Assembly (NCBI GenBank): GCA_030616085.1
Contig: JAUWYA010000007.1
Coordinates: 1-37,849, forward strand
DNA length: 37,849 nucleotides
Reading direction: 5' to 3'
From: Candidatus Nealsoniibacteriota bacterium
Lineage (GTDB): Bacteria; Patescibacteriota; Minisyncoccia; Minisyncoccales; GWA2-38-27
Shown: positions 9,756 through 19,192 of the stretch, piece by piece
How positions within the stretch are numbered: the first letter of the stretch is position 1
How the letters are laid out: each line of letters opens with the position of its first letter
The notes under the pieces: generated by a model
Seen by the model: the letters and a program-made list of their open reading frames with translations, nothing else
Database searches by the model: none
What the model was told of the DNA's origin: nothing
Translations under genes and position numbers: made by a program

Positions 9756-11816
9756 ATGCCAGAAGAAGAATTTATTAAAAAAAACGCTATCAGGACAATG
9801 AAAAAAGATATCGCTCGTCTTCGGCAGGAAGCTTTTAAGAAGGGCGTGGCTGTTTCTGAAAAAAGCGTTATGGTAAGAGCAAAAGAAGAACAGAAGAAAA
9901 AAGAAGAAGGAGAAAGAAGAAAAATAGCAGAACAAAGGAGGAGGGAAAAAGAAGCTGAAAAATTAAAAGAACTAGAAAGACAGGGAATAAGAATGGAGGA
10001 AGAAGAAAAGGCTGCTGCTAAAGCTTTGACAGAGGAAGAAGAAAGAAAGAGGAGAGAGCAAGAAGCTAAGAAAGCTGAACAAGCTGAAAGAGATAAAGGA
10101 ACTGAACAGCTTAAGCAAGTTAAGCAAGTTGAAGAAGTTGAAAAAGCAAAAAGTAGAATAGATATTCTTTTTGAGCAAAGACAAGAGTTTAAAAGAGAAA
10201 AAGCCGAGCTTAAGAAAAAGATCCAAGAATTGGCTCAAGAGAAACAACCATTAGAATCGCGTAGAACAGCGGCTTTGGAAGAATTGCAAAGAGTGAAGAA
10301 AGGTTTTCAATCTATTGCAGTCCAAGAAAAGAAAATTGAGGAAACCCAAAGACTGATTGAAGAAAAAGAAAGAGCGGCAAGAGCACCAAAACAGAAAAGA
10401 CAGATAGAAAAACAAAGATGGATAATAGAAGAAAAGCGCAGGGAGTTAGAAAAGAAAAGATGGCCTTGGGATGAAAAGATAAAACAGTTGGATGCTAAAA
10501 TACAAAGAATTGAAGCTCAAACCAGTCAAACAGAGCTTAAAGAAAAAGAATTATTTGCAAGGCAGACAGAAATTACTGGGAAAGAGACAAAGATTCAATT
10601 AGAATTAGAAAAAATTGAATTGGAAAAAGACCTCAAGAATTTTGAAGAGTTTGGAGCATCGCTTGAATTAAAGAAAGCTGAACTTTTTAACAAGATAAAT
10701 AAAGTTCAAGTAGATTTAAAAAATGTTCTGGCAGAAGAAGGAAAGATTGAAGGAGAGAAGAGAGTGATTGAGGAAGAAGAAAGAACAACCAAGGACTTGG
10801 CTAGAAAAAAAGAATTAGAAAAGGAAAGATGGAGCGTAGAAGAAAAAAGAAGAGAAATTGAAACAAAAAGATGGGAGATAGAAAAAACAAAACAAAAATT
10901 AGAATCTCAAATAAAAAAATTAAAGAGCAGATTCCAGGTTATAACAGAAAAAAGAGACAATATAACTGCTAAGATAGCAGATATAGACAAAAAGATAGAA
11001 GGAGGATCTAAAGAGCCAGAAAAAATAGTTGAACAAAAACCTGAACAAAAACCTGAGCAAGAACCAATCTCTGCTTCTGCGCCGACTGAAAGAGAAGATA
11101 GAATTGCAGAAGCTAAAAAAAGAATTGAAGCATTGCGGAAAATAGCAAAGGAGGGAAAAAAAGAAGAAAAAGAAGAAGAAAAAGAAGAATCTGCTGTTGC
11201 TAAAGCTATGGCGGCCAAGGAGCAAGAGAGAATAAAACAAGAAATAGAGAAAAAAAGAAAAGATGAAAAAAGAATTGCAAAAGAGCAAAGAAGGAAAGAA
11301 TTATTGGAGAGAATGAAATCACCATTAAGCATTAAAAAAGAACCTATAAAAGTTTCTCCAAAGCCATCTCCAGAATTAGTTAGGGTTGTTTCTAAAAAAC
11401 CAACTATTAGGGAAAAACTTTGGGTCAGAATTTTAATTGTAAGCATTATTTTAGTTCTCTTAGCTGGTGTTGGTACTTTTTGGTATTGGTTTTTTAGAGT
11501 AAGAAGTCAAACCCCTATTCCGTCAGATGAAACATCGGAAGAAGAGATTCTTCCAGGAGAAGAAGAGGAAGAGGAGGAAGAAGAAACACCTTCCGAAGAG
11601 ATAGCCTTGGTTTTTGTTAGCGAGGCTCTTGAGGTTCCTTTAAGGGTAAGACAAGGGCCGGGAGCTGACGATTCTGTAATAGGCGCAGTTTATGCCGGAG
11701 AAAGTTATCCATTGTTGGAAGAGCTTGAGGGGTGGTATAAAATAGAGTTTGAAGATGGCAAAGAGGGCTGGATATCAGCCACATATTCGCATAAAGCAAT
11801 AGAAAGCACTCCATGA
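9756..11816 (+). CDS. long coiled-coil protein with one TM segment and C-terminal bacterial SH3 domain
   Basis: Extended charged helix, TM WVRILIVSIILVLLAGVGTFWYW, SH3 EALEVPLRVRQGPGADDSVIGAVYAGESYPLLEELEGWYKIEFEDGKEGWIS. Confidence 0.8.
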   Translation: MPEEEFIKKNAIRTMKKDIARLRQEAFKKGVAVSEKSVMVRAKEEQKKKEEGERRKIAEQRRREKEAEKLKELERQGIRMEEEEKAAAKALTEEEERKRREQEAKKAEQAERDKGTEQLKQVKQVEEVEKAKSRIDILFEQRQEFKREKAELKKKIQELAQEKQPLESRRTAALEELQRVKKGFQSIAVQEKKIEETQRLIEEKERAARAPKQKRQIEKQRWIIEEKRRELEKKRWPWDEKIKQLDAKIQRIEAQTSQTELKEKELFARQTEITGKETKIQLELEKIELEKDLKNFEEFGASLELKKAELFNKINKVQVDLKNVLAEEGKIEGEKRVIEEEERTTKDLARKKELEKERWSVEEKRREIETKRWEIEKTKQKLESQIKKLKSRFQVITEKRDNITAKIADIDKKIEGGSKEPEKIVEQKPEQKPEQEPISASAPTEREDRIAEAKKRIEALRKIAKEGKKEEKEEEKEESAVAKAMAAKEQERIKQEIEKKRKDEKRIAKEQRRKELLERMKSPLSIKKEPIKVSPKPSPELVRVVSKKPTIREKLWVRILIVSIILVLLAGVGTFWYWFFRVRSQTPIPSDETSEEEILPGEEEEEEEEETPSEEIALVFVSEALEVPLRVRQGPGADDSVIGAVYAGESYPLLEELEGWYKIEFEDGKEGWISATYSHKAIESTP

Positions 11817-12181
11817 TTAAAAAATTACTTTTAGAATTAAAAGGAAAATTAGAAGAACAAAAAGCTTCAATTGAAGCTGAACTCGGAAAATTTGCTAAAA
11901 AGGACGAGAATCTTAAAGGAGATTGGGATACAAAATTTCCTAAAGCAGATGGCGGTATAGGCGGCCAGGTTTTAGAGGATGCGGCTGACCAGGTAGAAGA
12001 ATATGTGAATTTGCTTCCTGTTGAACATAATATGGAGCTTCGGCTCCAGAGCATTAATTTGGCTTTAGAAAAGATAAAAAAAGGCGTTTATGGAAAGTGT
12101 GAGAATTGCGGCAAGAACATTGATGAAGAGCGATTAAGGGTTTTGCCTGAAGCTCGTGAATGCAGCAAATGCGGAAAGTAA
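11813..12181 (+). CDS. TraR/DksA C4-type zinc finger protein
   Basis: YGKCENCGKNIDEERLRVLPEARECSKC. Confidence 0.9.
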   Translation: MIKKLLLELKGKLEEQKASIEAELGKFAKKDENLKGDWDTKFPKADGGIGGQVLEDAADQVEEYVNLLPVEHNMELRLQSINLALEKIKKGVYGKCENCGKNIDEERLRVLPEARECSKCGK

Positions 12182-12211
12182 AAAAACGCCTCGCGAATAA
12201 GGCGTTTTTTG
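12182..12211. terminator. Rho-independent terminator
   Basis: AAAAAACGCCTCGCGAATAAGGCGTTTTTT. Confidence 0.85.
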
Positions 12212-12213
12212 AT

Positions 12214-12287
12214 TGGAGCCAGTGGGCTTCGAACCCACTACCTCCGCGGTGCAAAAGCGGTGCTCTACCAGTTTGAGCTACCTCCCC
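12214..12287 (-). tRNA. tRNA-Ala(TGC) with acceptor-stem mismatches
   Basis: Loop ttTGCac, T-arm GTGGG-TTCGAAG-CCCAC, G3:U70 present; acceptor GGGGAGG/TGGCTCC mismatched at 5:68 and 6:67. Confidence 0.8.
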
Positions 12288-12416
12288 TTAAAAAGTTTTC
12301 CAGATTTAATATTAGTTTTGTTTAATAATGAAATATTTTTATTCATATTTTTAAAAATTTTCTTTTACAAAATGTGGTTTGAGCCGATATTTTTTAAAAA
12401 AATAATTCTCAGGATT

Positions 12417-12710
12417 TTATCTAAGGAGCCTTTTTAGTTTTTCATAGAAGTTTTCTCTTGGTCCGATTAAATGGACGATTATTAGCTTTTGGGATTTATC
12501 AATATTATCAATAGTATACGCTAAGCGATATTCGACGCCTTTGAATTTGATATGAAAAGAGTATAAAAAATGGAGAGATCCAGAAAGTTTCTCTCCGAGA
12601 TAAGGATTTTCTTTGAGCTCTTGAGACTGCTTAATAATTTCTTCTCTAATTTGTTTTGGCAATTTCTTTGCTGTTCTTTTAGCTGAAGGAGTAATAACAA
12701 TTTGAAACAT
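12417..12710 (-). CDS. RelE/ParE-type mRNA interferase toxin
   Basis: ITPSAKRTAKKLPKQIREEI...YRLAYTID...IIVHLIGPRENFYEKL. Confidence 0.8.
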   Translation of the reverse strand: MFQIVITPSAKRTAKKLPKQIREEIIKQSQELKENPYLGEKLSGSLHFLYSFHIKFKGVEYRLAYTIDNIDKSQKLIIVHLIGPRENFYEKLKRLLR

Positions 12711-12712
12711 AC

Positions 12713-12946
12713 TTATTTTAAAATGTTTTCAATCGGCTCAAATTTTCTTTCTCTTGCCTCTCTTAAACTTTCTGAAAGCTGGCCAAGAGATTTTTTGTCA
12801 AGCAAAATTTCTAATGTTTCAAGCTCCGAGGGGGTTAAAATATCCTTCAATGCTAAAAGAGTAAGAACTGCTTCTCTTGCTTTTTCAAAAACTTGAACAC
12901 GCATTGGTGGACGGTCCAAAACCTTTGGAGAATTGTTATTAGTCAT
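12713..12946 (-). CDS. putative antitoxin of the RelE/ParE pair
   Basis: 77-aa ORF directly upstream of the toxin on the same strand. Confidence 0.65.
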   Translation of the reverse strand: MTNNNSPKVLDRPPMRVQVFEKAREAVLTLLALKDILTPSELETLEILLDKKSLGQLSESLREARERKFEPIENILK

Positions 12947-12987
12947 ACTATTTTTAGTATAGATTATTTGAAAATTATGTCAATAGT

Positions 12988-13058
12988 GCCCCTGGAAGGA
13001 TTCGAACCCTCAACTACTGCTTCGAAGGCAGTTATGTTATCCATTATACCACAGGGGC
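12988..13058 (-). tRNA. tRNA-Arg(TCG)
   Basis: GCCCCTG/CAGGGGC acceptor; anticodon arm ACTGC-ctTCGaa-GCAGT. Confidence 0.92.
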
Positions 13059-13110
13059 ATGTCGTAATTCTACCAGAAAAATTGAAAAAAATCAATAAGT
13101 TAATAAGCTT

Positions 13111-13206
13111 CGAAAACAAAATTTTTCAAATCGAACCCCCTTCTCGTCCGCCTTTGGCGGACTCGTCGCGCCCAAACCCCACGATTTGAAAAACTTGTTT
13201 TCTTCG
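13111..13206. repeat. intergenic palindromic element
   Basis: cgaaaacaaaatttttcaaatcg ... cgatttgaaaaacttgttttcttcg arms; internal gtccgcctttggcggac palindrome. Confidence 0.75.
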
Positions 13207-13247
13207 CTTTATATTGAATTTTCTGCCAAATTCAGATAGAATGGATT

Positions 13248-14705
13248 ATGATGGGCATACCAAAAAATGTAAAGTCTGTTGTTGAGAAATTAGAGAAAAA
13301 AGGTTTTCAGGCTTATTTAGTGGGCGGCTGTGTTCGTGACTTAATTCGTGGAGTTGAACCAGGAGATTGGGACATAGCAACTAATGCCAATCCAGAAGAG
13401 ATTAAGAATCTTTTTCCTAAAAGCTTTATGAATAATAAATTCGGAACAGTAACTATTGGAGACCTGCCTCGCAGCAAGGCGGGAATCGAAATTACTCCTT
13501 TTAGAACAGAAGAAAAGTATACTGATAAAAGGCATCCAGATAAGGTTAAATGGGCAAAGACGATTGAACAAGATCTTACTCGGAGGGATTTTACTGTTAA
13601 CGCAATAGCCCTTCGACATAGCTCAAGGCAAGCTCTTAAAATTATAGATCTATTCAAAGGGCAAGATGATTTACAGAAAAAGATTATTAAGGCGGTTGGG
13701 AAAGCTGAAGATAGATTTTCTGAAGATGCCTTAAGAATGCTTAGGGCAGTTAGATTTGCCGCTGCTTTAGATTTTAAGATTGAGGAGAAGACAGCTAAAG
13801 CAATCAAAAAGAATGCTCCATGGCTTCAGGCAATTTCTAAAGAAAGAATAAGAGACGAGGTTTTAAAGATTATTATGGCAGAAAAAGCAGCTGATGGCAT
13901 AGAGCTTTTAAAAGAAACAGGCCTTTTAAAGCATATAATTCCTGAGCTTGAAGAAGGATATAAGGTGAGCCAGAATAAGCATCATATCTATGGATGCTAT
14001 GAGCATGCTATTCTTTCTTTGAAATACGCAGCAAAGAAGAACTTTAACAAATATGTTAGATTAGCTTCTTTGTTCCATGATATTGGCAAGCCCAAAGCAA
14101 AGAGAGGCCAGGGTCCTAATGCTACTTTTTATAGCCATGAAGTAATAGGAGCAAGGATGACAGCCCAGATATTAAATCGCTTGCGTTTTTCCAAAAAAGA
14201 CATTGAAAAGATTGTCAAACTGGTTCGCTATCACCTATTTTACTATAATGTTGATGAGGTAACTGAAGCATCAGTGAGAAAATTAGTGCGTAATGTAGGC
14301 CCTGAAAACATAGACGAACTTTTAGAAGTCAGAATGGCAGACAGAATTGGCTCTGGTTGTCCTAAAGCAGAGCCGTATAAGCTCCGTCATCTCAGGTATG
14401 TAATTGAGAGAGTTTCCAAAGATCCAATTTCAGTGAAGACGTTGAAGTTTAGCGGTGACAATGTAATGAAGATCTTGTCTATTAAGCCAGGACCCAAGAT
14501 TGGTTGGATATTGGATACTTTATTCGGTTATGTTTTAATTGATCCTAAAAAGAATAAAAAAGATTTCTTAGAAAAAGAGATTAAGAGATTAGGTAAATTA
14601 TCAGACAAGAAACTTAATTCTTTAGCTCAAGACGCAATAAAGGAAAGAAATCAGGTTGAAACAAAACAAGACAAAATGACAAAAGAGAAGTATTGGGTAA
14701 CTTAA
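13248..14705 (+). CDS. cca: CCA tRNA nucleotidyltransferase with HD domain
   Basis: YLVGGCVRDLIRGVEPGDWDIATNANPEEI; HD region LASLFHDIGKPKAK. Confidence 0.92.
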   Translation: MMGIPKNVKSVVEKLEKKGFQAYLVGGCVRDLIRGVEPGDWDIATNANPEEIKNLFPKSFMNNKFGTVTIGDLPRSKAGIEITPFRTEEKYTDKRHPDKVKWAKTIEQDLTRRDFTVNAIALRHSSRQALKIIDLFKGQDDLQKKIIKAVGKAEDRFSEDALRMLRAVRFAAALDFKIEEKTAKAIKKNAPWLQAISKERIRDEVLKIIMAEKAADGIELLKETGLLKHIIPELEEGYKVSQNKHHIYGCYEHAILSLKYAAKKNFNKYVRLASLFHDIGKPKAKRGQGPNATFYSHEVIGARMTAQILNRLRFSKKDIEKIVKLVRYHLFYYNVDEVTEASVRKLVRNVGPENIDELLEVRMADRIGSGCPKAEPYKLRHLRYVIERVSKDPISVKTLKFSGDNVMKILSIKPGPKIGWILDTLFGYVLIDPKKNKKDFLEKEIKRLGKLSDKKLNSLAQDAIKERNQVETKQDKMTKEKYWVT

Positions 14706-14776
14706 CGGGGTGTAGTGTAATGGTAGCACGAGTTCTTCGGGAGAATTTAGTTTGAGTTCGAATCTCGGCACCCCGA
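14706..14776 (+). tRNA. tRNA-Pro(CGG)
   Basis: CGGGGTG/CACCCCG acceptor, anticodon loop ttCGGga. Confidence 0.88.
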
Positions 14777-14781
14777 CACTT

Positions 14782-14852
14782 GGGCCTGTAGTTCAGTGGC
14801 AGAATACTACATTCGCATTGTAGAGACGGCAGTTCAAATCTGCCCGGGTCCA
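14782..14852 (+). tRNA. tRNA-Ala(CGC)
   Basis: GGGCCTG/CGGGTCC with G3:U70; anticodon arm CTACA-ttCGCat-TGTAG. Confidence 0.88.
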
Positions 14853-14854
14853 CT

Positions 14855-16399
14855 ATGAAAAAACTATTACTTGTTGATAAAAAGGATAAAGTCATTGGGT
14901 TTGAGACAAAAGAAAATTGTCATCAGGGCAAAGGAATTTTGCACCGCGCTTTTTCTGTATATATCTTCAATAACAAGGGCCAGCTTTTAATTCAACAGAG
15001 AAGCAAGTTTAAGCCATTGTGGCCTCTTTATTGGTGGGCACCCACCTGCTGCAGCCATCCTCGCAAGGGTGAAGGATATATAGATGCAGGAGAAAGAAGA
15101 CTGAAAGAAGAGCTTGGCTTTACTTGCTCTCTTAAAATGATTGATAAGTTCCAATATCAGGCAAGATATAAAAATGTTGGGTCTGAGAATGAAATGTGCG
15201 CAATTTTAATTGGGACGCATAGCGGCAAAGTAAAAGCAAATTCTAAGGAAATAGCTGATTGGAAATGGATTAATGTTAATAGATTGAAGGATGATTTTAA
15301 GAAGAATCCTGATAAATATGTTCCTTGGCTGAAAACCGGCTTTAAAAGATATTTAAAAATAAAAGAGAAAGAAGAAAAGAGTCAAAAGCAATTGGATTTA
15401 TTTTTAAAACAAACAGCAGCAATAGTTAATCCAGTGATTCAAGAACTTTTAGAATCATACATTGATAAGAAATTTCATAAACTTATTAATTATCAGGCAG
15501 CTACTGGCGGCAAAAGAGCAAGACCGGCTTTAACAATTATTTGTTCTAAACTTTTAGGAGGAAAAATAAAAGATGTTTTATATCCGGCAGCTGGGTTAGA
15601 GATTCTGCATAATTCTACTTTAATTGTTGATGATATTATTGACCACGCCCGATTAAGGAGAAAAAAGCCAACTACTTTGTTTAAGTTTGGCCAATCTGTT
15701 GCTGAATGTATGGGATTGGATTATTTAACAACTGCTTTTCAAGGAGCCAATCGTTCTACATCTCCAGTCGAAATTTCAGAGATTTTTGCTGGAACATTAA
15801 AAACAATTGTAGATGGTGAAATCTTAGATATTTTATTTGAACAACGAGGAAGACAAGAAGAACCATATATTGCTAAAAATCGCTATAACAGAATTACCAA
15901 TCAAGAATATTACAAAATGATAGCGAAAAAAACAGCTGCTTTGTTTCAATGTTGTTGTGAGGTTGGGGGGATTTCAGCTGGAGCAACAAAAAAGCAATTA
16001 AAAGCATTAAAAGATTACGGGTTTAATCTTGGCATGGCTTTTCAAGTTAGAGATGATATTCTTGATATATTCGGTAATGAGAAAAAGTTTGGCAAAAAGA
16101 TTGGAAAGGATATAGAAGAAAGAAAATTAGGCAATATTGTTATTCTTTCTGCTTTAACTGAACTTTCAAAATCAGACAAAGAAAAGATTCTTAAGATAAT
16201 TAGAAAGAAAGAGATTAAAAACAAAGATATTAAAGAAGCAATAAAATTAATTAAGAAAACGCGAGCTTGTGAAAAAGCTTGTGATTTGGCAGAGGAGTTT
16301 TCAGCAAAAGCCAAAGAGCAATTAAAGCTTTTGCCTCAAAATAAATGGAATAAATCTTTAGAAAATCTTGCTGATTTTGTAGTTCAGCGAGAAAAGTAA
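14855..16399 (+). CDS. fusion: type I isopentenyl-diphosphate isomerase (Nudix) + polyprenyl diphosphate synthase
   Basis: N-term HRAFSVYIFNNKGQLLIQQRSK...WWAPTCCSHPRKGE; C-term GGKRARPALTII, DDIIDHARLRR, DDILD. Confidence 0.92.
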   Translation: MKKLLLVDKKDKVIGFETKENCHQGKGILHRAFSVYIFNNKGQLLIQQRSKFKPLWPLYWWAPTCCSHPRKGEGYIDAGERRLKEELGFTCSLKMIDKFQYQARYKNVGSENEMCAILIGTHSGKVKANSKEIADWKWINVNRLKDDFKKNPDKYVPWLKTGFKRYLKIKEKEEKSQKQLDLFLKQTAAIVNPVIQELLESYIDKKFHKLINYQAATGGKRARPALTIICSKLLGGKIKDVLYPAAGLEILHNSTLIVDDIIDHARLRRKKPTTLFKFGQSVAECMGLDYLTTAFQGANRSTSPVEISEIFAGTLKTIVDGEILDILFEQRGRQEEPYIAKNRYNRITNQEYYKMIAKKTAALFQCCCEVGGISAGATKKQLKALKDYGFNLGMAFQVRDDILDIFGNEKKFGKKIGKDIEERKLGNIVILSALTELSKSDKEKILKIIRKKEIKNKDIKEAIKLIKKTRACEKACDLAEEFSAKAKEQLKLLPQNKWNKSLENLADFVVQREK

Positions 16400-16463
16400 G
16401 AACCTGACTTCGTCAGAACCTTGATTCGCTAAAGTATAAATATATATTCTTAAATTAAACAAT

Positions 16464-16904
16464 ATGACAAAAAACAAAACAATTGAGATTAACTCAAAAG
16501 AACAATTTGATATTGTTGATTTAACTGATGAAGTTGCATCTTTTGCAAGAGAGAGCAAAATTAAAGATGGTTTAGTAAATATTCAAAGCTTGCATACAAC
16601 TGCTGTTGTTCTTGTTCAGGAAAATGAGCCGCTGCTTTTAGAAGATATTAAGAAATCTTTGGAAAGAATTGCTCCCCAGAACATAGATTATAATCATGAT
16701 GATTTTAGCAGAAGAACAGTGAATATGTGTGATGATGAATGCCGTAATGGCCATAGTCATTGCAAAGCAGTGTTTTTGCCAACATCTGTAACTTTAAATC
16801 TAATTGATGGCCAGATGCAACTTGGCACTTGGCAAAAGATTTTATTCATTGAATTAGACAGAGCCAGACCAAGAAAAATCCAAATCCAAATCCTCGGAGA
16901 GTAA
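16464..16904 (+). CDS. YjbQ/UPF0047 family protein
   Basis: LHTTAVVLVQENEPLLLEDI...GHSHCKAVFLPTSVTLNLIDGQMQLGTWQKILFIELDRARPRKIQIQ. Confidence 0.9.
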   Translation: MTKNKTIEINSKEQFDIVDLTDEVASFARESKIKDGLVNIQSLHTTAVVLVQENEPLLLEDIKKSLERIAPQNIDYNHDDFSRRTVNMCDDECRNGHSHCKAVFLPTSVTLNLIDGQMQLGTWQKILFIELDRARPRKIQIQILGE

Positions 16905-16912
16905 AATAATAT

Positions 16913-17338
16913 ATGAATAATAAAGAAGCTAAAGATTTTATTAATTTAGGAGTGGTTGTTAATGATAAAGATGAGGTTTTGATGATTCGTCGGGTAAAAA
17001 AAGAACCAGGGAAAGAGGGATCAGTTTTAGAGTGGGCTTTTCCAGGAGGCAAGCAGATACTGAATGAAAACAGAGAGGATTGCGTTAAAAGAAATATATT
17101 AAGTAAAACTGGTTATGATATTGATCCAATTAGACAAATAGTTTTGAGAATAGAACACGCTCAATTTCCTATAATGGTAGCTTATCATCTTTGTAGATTG
17201 AATTCAGAAAAACCTATTGCTAAACCCAAAGAGCCACATGAAATAGCTGAAATTAAATGGGTTAAAAAACAAGAAATCAAAAACTTGATTACAACTCATC
17301 TTAATGAAAAAGTCAGTCAAGAACTTGGCCTAGAATAA
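16913..17338 (+). CDS. Nudix hydrolase
   Basis: AFPGGKQILNENREDCVKRNILSKTGYD Nudix-like box (degenerate). Confidence 0.7.
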   Translation: MNNKEAKDFINLGVVVNDKDEVLMIRRVKKEPGKEGSVLEWAFPGGKQILNENREDCVKRNILSKTGYDIDPIRQIVLRIEHAQFPIMVAYHLCRLNSEKPIAKPKEPHEIAEIKWVKKQEIKNLITTHLNEKVSQELGLE

Positions 17339-17343
17339 AACTA

Positions 17344-17368
17344 AGTCCAGCTTAGTTTTAAAAGATCG
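17344..17368 (+). terminator. hairpin terminator
   Basis: AACTAAG-tccag-CTTAGTT followed by TT. Confidence 0.5.
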
Positions 17369-17423
17369 TCTTTTAGGCGATTTTTTGCTTGCTCTGAGCG
17401 AAGCGAAGGGGTAGAATAAAAAT

Positions 17424-19160
17424 ATGGAACTTTTGGATGATGTAAAAATTGTTTGGATTTATATGAGAAAGTATAAAAAAGCAGTTATAAAAACTGTTGT
17501 TTTAGCTATATTCTTTGCATTAATTGGTGCTTTTACTCCATATATTTACGGTCGTTTAGTTGATACTGTTTCTGCTGATCCTTCTATTTCTTTTATTGTT
17601 TTTGCCTTGCTTGGTATTTGGGTATTGATGAGTTTGTTATCAGCCTTTTTTAGAAGAATTATTTCTATTAGAGGAGAATTTATTTCTATAGACATTCTTA
17701 GTGATTCAATTTGCGAGGAGGCAAGTCATATTATAAATTTGCCTTTAAGCTTTCATAGAGAAAAAAAGGCAGGAGAAATACTTTCTAAAATTACTCGGGC
17801 TGGAGAATCTTTAAGAAATATTGTTGGTGAAATATTCTTTTGGCTTTTTCCGCAATTTTTAACAGTTTTCGTTGCTTTAATTGTTCTGCTTTTTATAAAT
17901 TGGCATTTATTTTTAGGAGCTTTAATCGTTTTTCTTCTATCAATGGGAATAACAATATATAGGACCTCAGGCATTGTTAAGAATGAAAGAGAATTAAGCA
18001 AGAGGTTTGAAATTGGCGTGGGAAACTTGAATGATTCCTTTTTAAATATGCAAACTATTAAATCTTGTGGAGCAGAAGATTTTCAAAACGCAAAAATTAG
18101 CAAGTCATATAAAAAAGATATATCTTCAATTTTTAAAAACCTTATCTTTATTTGGGATAACACTATTTTATTCCAGCAGATTATTTTTTCTTTAGGGTTT
18201 GTAACCATCTTCGGTTATGCGATTTTTCTTTTAGGCGCTGGAAAGATTTCTAACGGTGTATTAGTAATGTTTTTGGGTTATTTAATCCTTATGCGCGCTC
18301 CACTAAGAATGCTTATTTGGCAATGGCTTAAAATTCAAAAAGGATTGATTTCTATTAAAAGAGCGAGGGAGCTTCTTGATTTAAAAACAGAAGATTATAA
18401 TAAAAATGGAAAAATTTTAGAACATGTTCAAGGAAAAATTGAGTTTAAGAATATTGGTTTTAGCTATGAGAGAAAACAGCCTGTTTTGGATAATATTAGC
18501 TTTACTGCCCTGCCGGGCCAAAAAGTTGCTTTAGTTGGAGGAAGTGGTGAAGGGAAAACAACAACAGTAGATTTGCTTTCTCTTTATTTTATTCCTACGA
18601 AAGGAAAGATATTAATTGACGATATTAATATCAAAGACTTTAAGCTGGAATTTTTAAGAAGTATTATTGCTTATGTTCCTCAAGAGATAATTCTATTCAA
18701 TGATACAATAAAGAACAATATATTATATGGAAAACCAAAAGCAACAGAGAAAGAAATTATACAATCAGCAAAAGCAGCTAATATTCATCATTTTATTGAA
18801 ACATTACCAAAAAAGTATAACACTTTAGTAGGCGAAAGAGGAATCAAGCTTTCTACCGGTCAAAAGCAGAGATTAGCCATTGCAAGAGCTATAATCCGTA
18901 ATCCTAAGATTTTAGTTTTAGACGAAGCAACCTCTTCTTTAGACGTTGCTTCAGAGAAGCTAATTCAAGAAGCTTTAGAAAGATTAATAGAGAATAAAAC
19001 CACTTTTATAATTGCCCATCGTTTAAGTACTGTGAGAAAAGCTGATAAGATTTTAGTTTTGGAAAAAGGAAAAATAATTGAAGCAGGAAATCATCAAGAA
19101 TTGATGAAAAAGAAAGGCGCCTATTTTAAATTTTATAATCTTCAATTTTCTCAAGAATAA
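17424..19160 (+). CDS. ABC transporter, fused permease/ATP-binding protein
   Basis: Walker A GGSGEGKTTT, signature LSTGQKQRLAIARA, Walker B ILVLDEATSSLD. Confidence 0.95.
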   Translation: MELLDDVKIVWIYMRKYKKAVIKTVVLAIFFALIGAFTPYIYGRLVDTVSADPSISFIVFALLGIWVLMSLLSAFFRRIISIRGEFISIDILSDSICEEASHIINLPLSFHREKKAGEILSKITRAGESLRNIVGEIFFWLFPQFLTVFVALIVLLFINWHLFLGALIVFLLSMGITIYRTSGIVKNERELSKRFEIGVGNLNDSFLNMQTIKSCGAEDFQNAKISKSYKKDISSIFKNLIFIWDNTILFQQIIFSLGFVTIFGYAIFLLGAGKISNGVLVMFLGYLILMRAPLRMLIWQWLKIQKGLISIKRARELLDLKTEDYNKNGKILEHVQGKIEFKNIGFSYERKQPVLDNISFTALPGQKVALVGGSGEGKTTTVDLLSLYFIPTKGKILIDDINIKDFKLEFLRSIIAYVPQEIILFNDTIKNNILYGKPKATEKEIIQSAKAANIHHFIETLPKKYNTLVGERGIKLSTGQKQRLAIARAIIRNPKILVLDEATSSLDVASEKLIQEALERLIENKTTFIIAHRLSTVRKADKILVLEKGKIIEAGNHQELMKKKGAYFKFYNLQFSQE

Positions 19161-19192
19161 AACTTAACCAAGTTAAGTTTAATCAATAAAAA

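Noticed and set aside
9972-11446. Minus-strand Ser/Phe/Leu-rich ORFs
   Set aside because: Shadow of the Lys/Glu-rich coiled-coil gene
12213-12437. + strand ORF MEPVGFEPTTSAVQKRCSTSLSYLPL
   Set aside because: Antisense translation of tRNA-Ala; a well-known spurious ORF type
12893-13189. + strand ORF PLEGFEPSTTASKAVMLSIIPQGHV
   Set aside because: Antisense of tRNA-Arg plus palindromic repeat
14614-14895. - strand ORF GRFELPSLQCECSILPLNYRPKCRGAEIRTQTKFSRRTRATITLHP
   Set aside because: Antisense translation of the tRNA-Pro/tRNA-Ala pair
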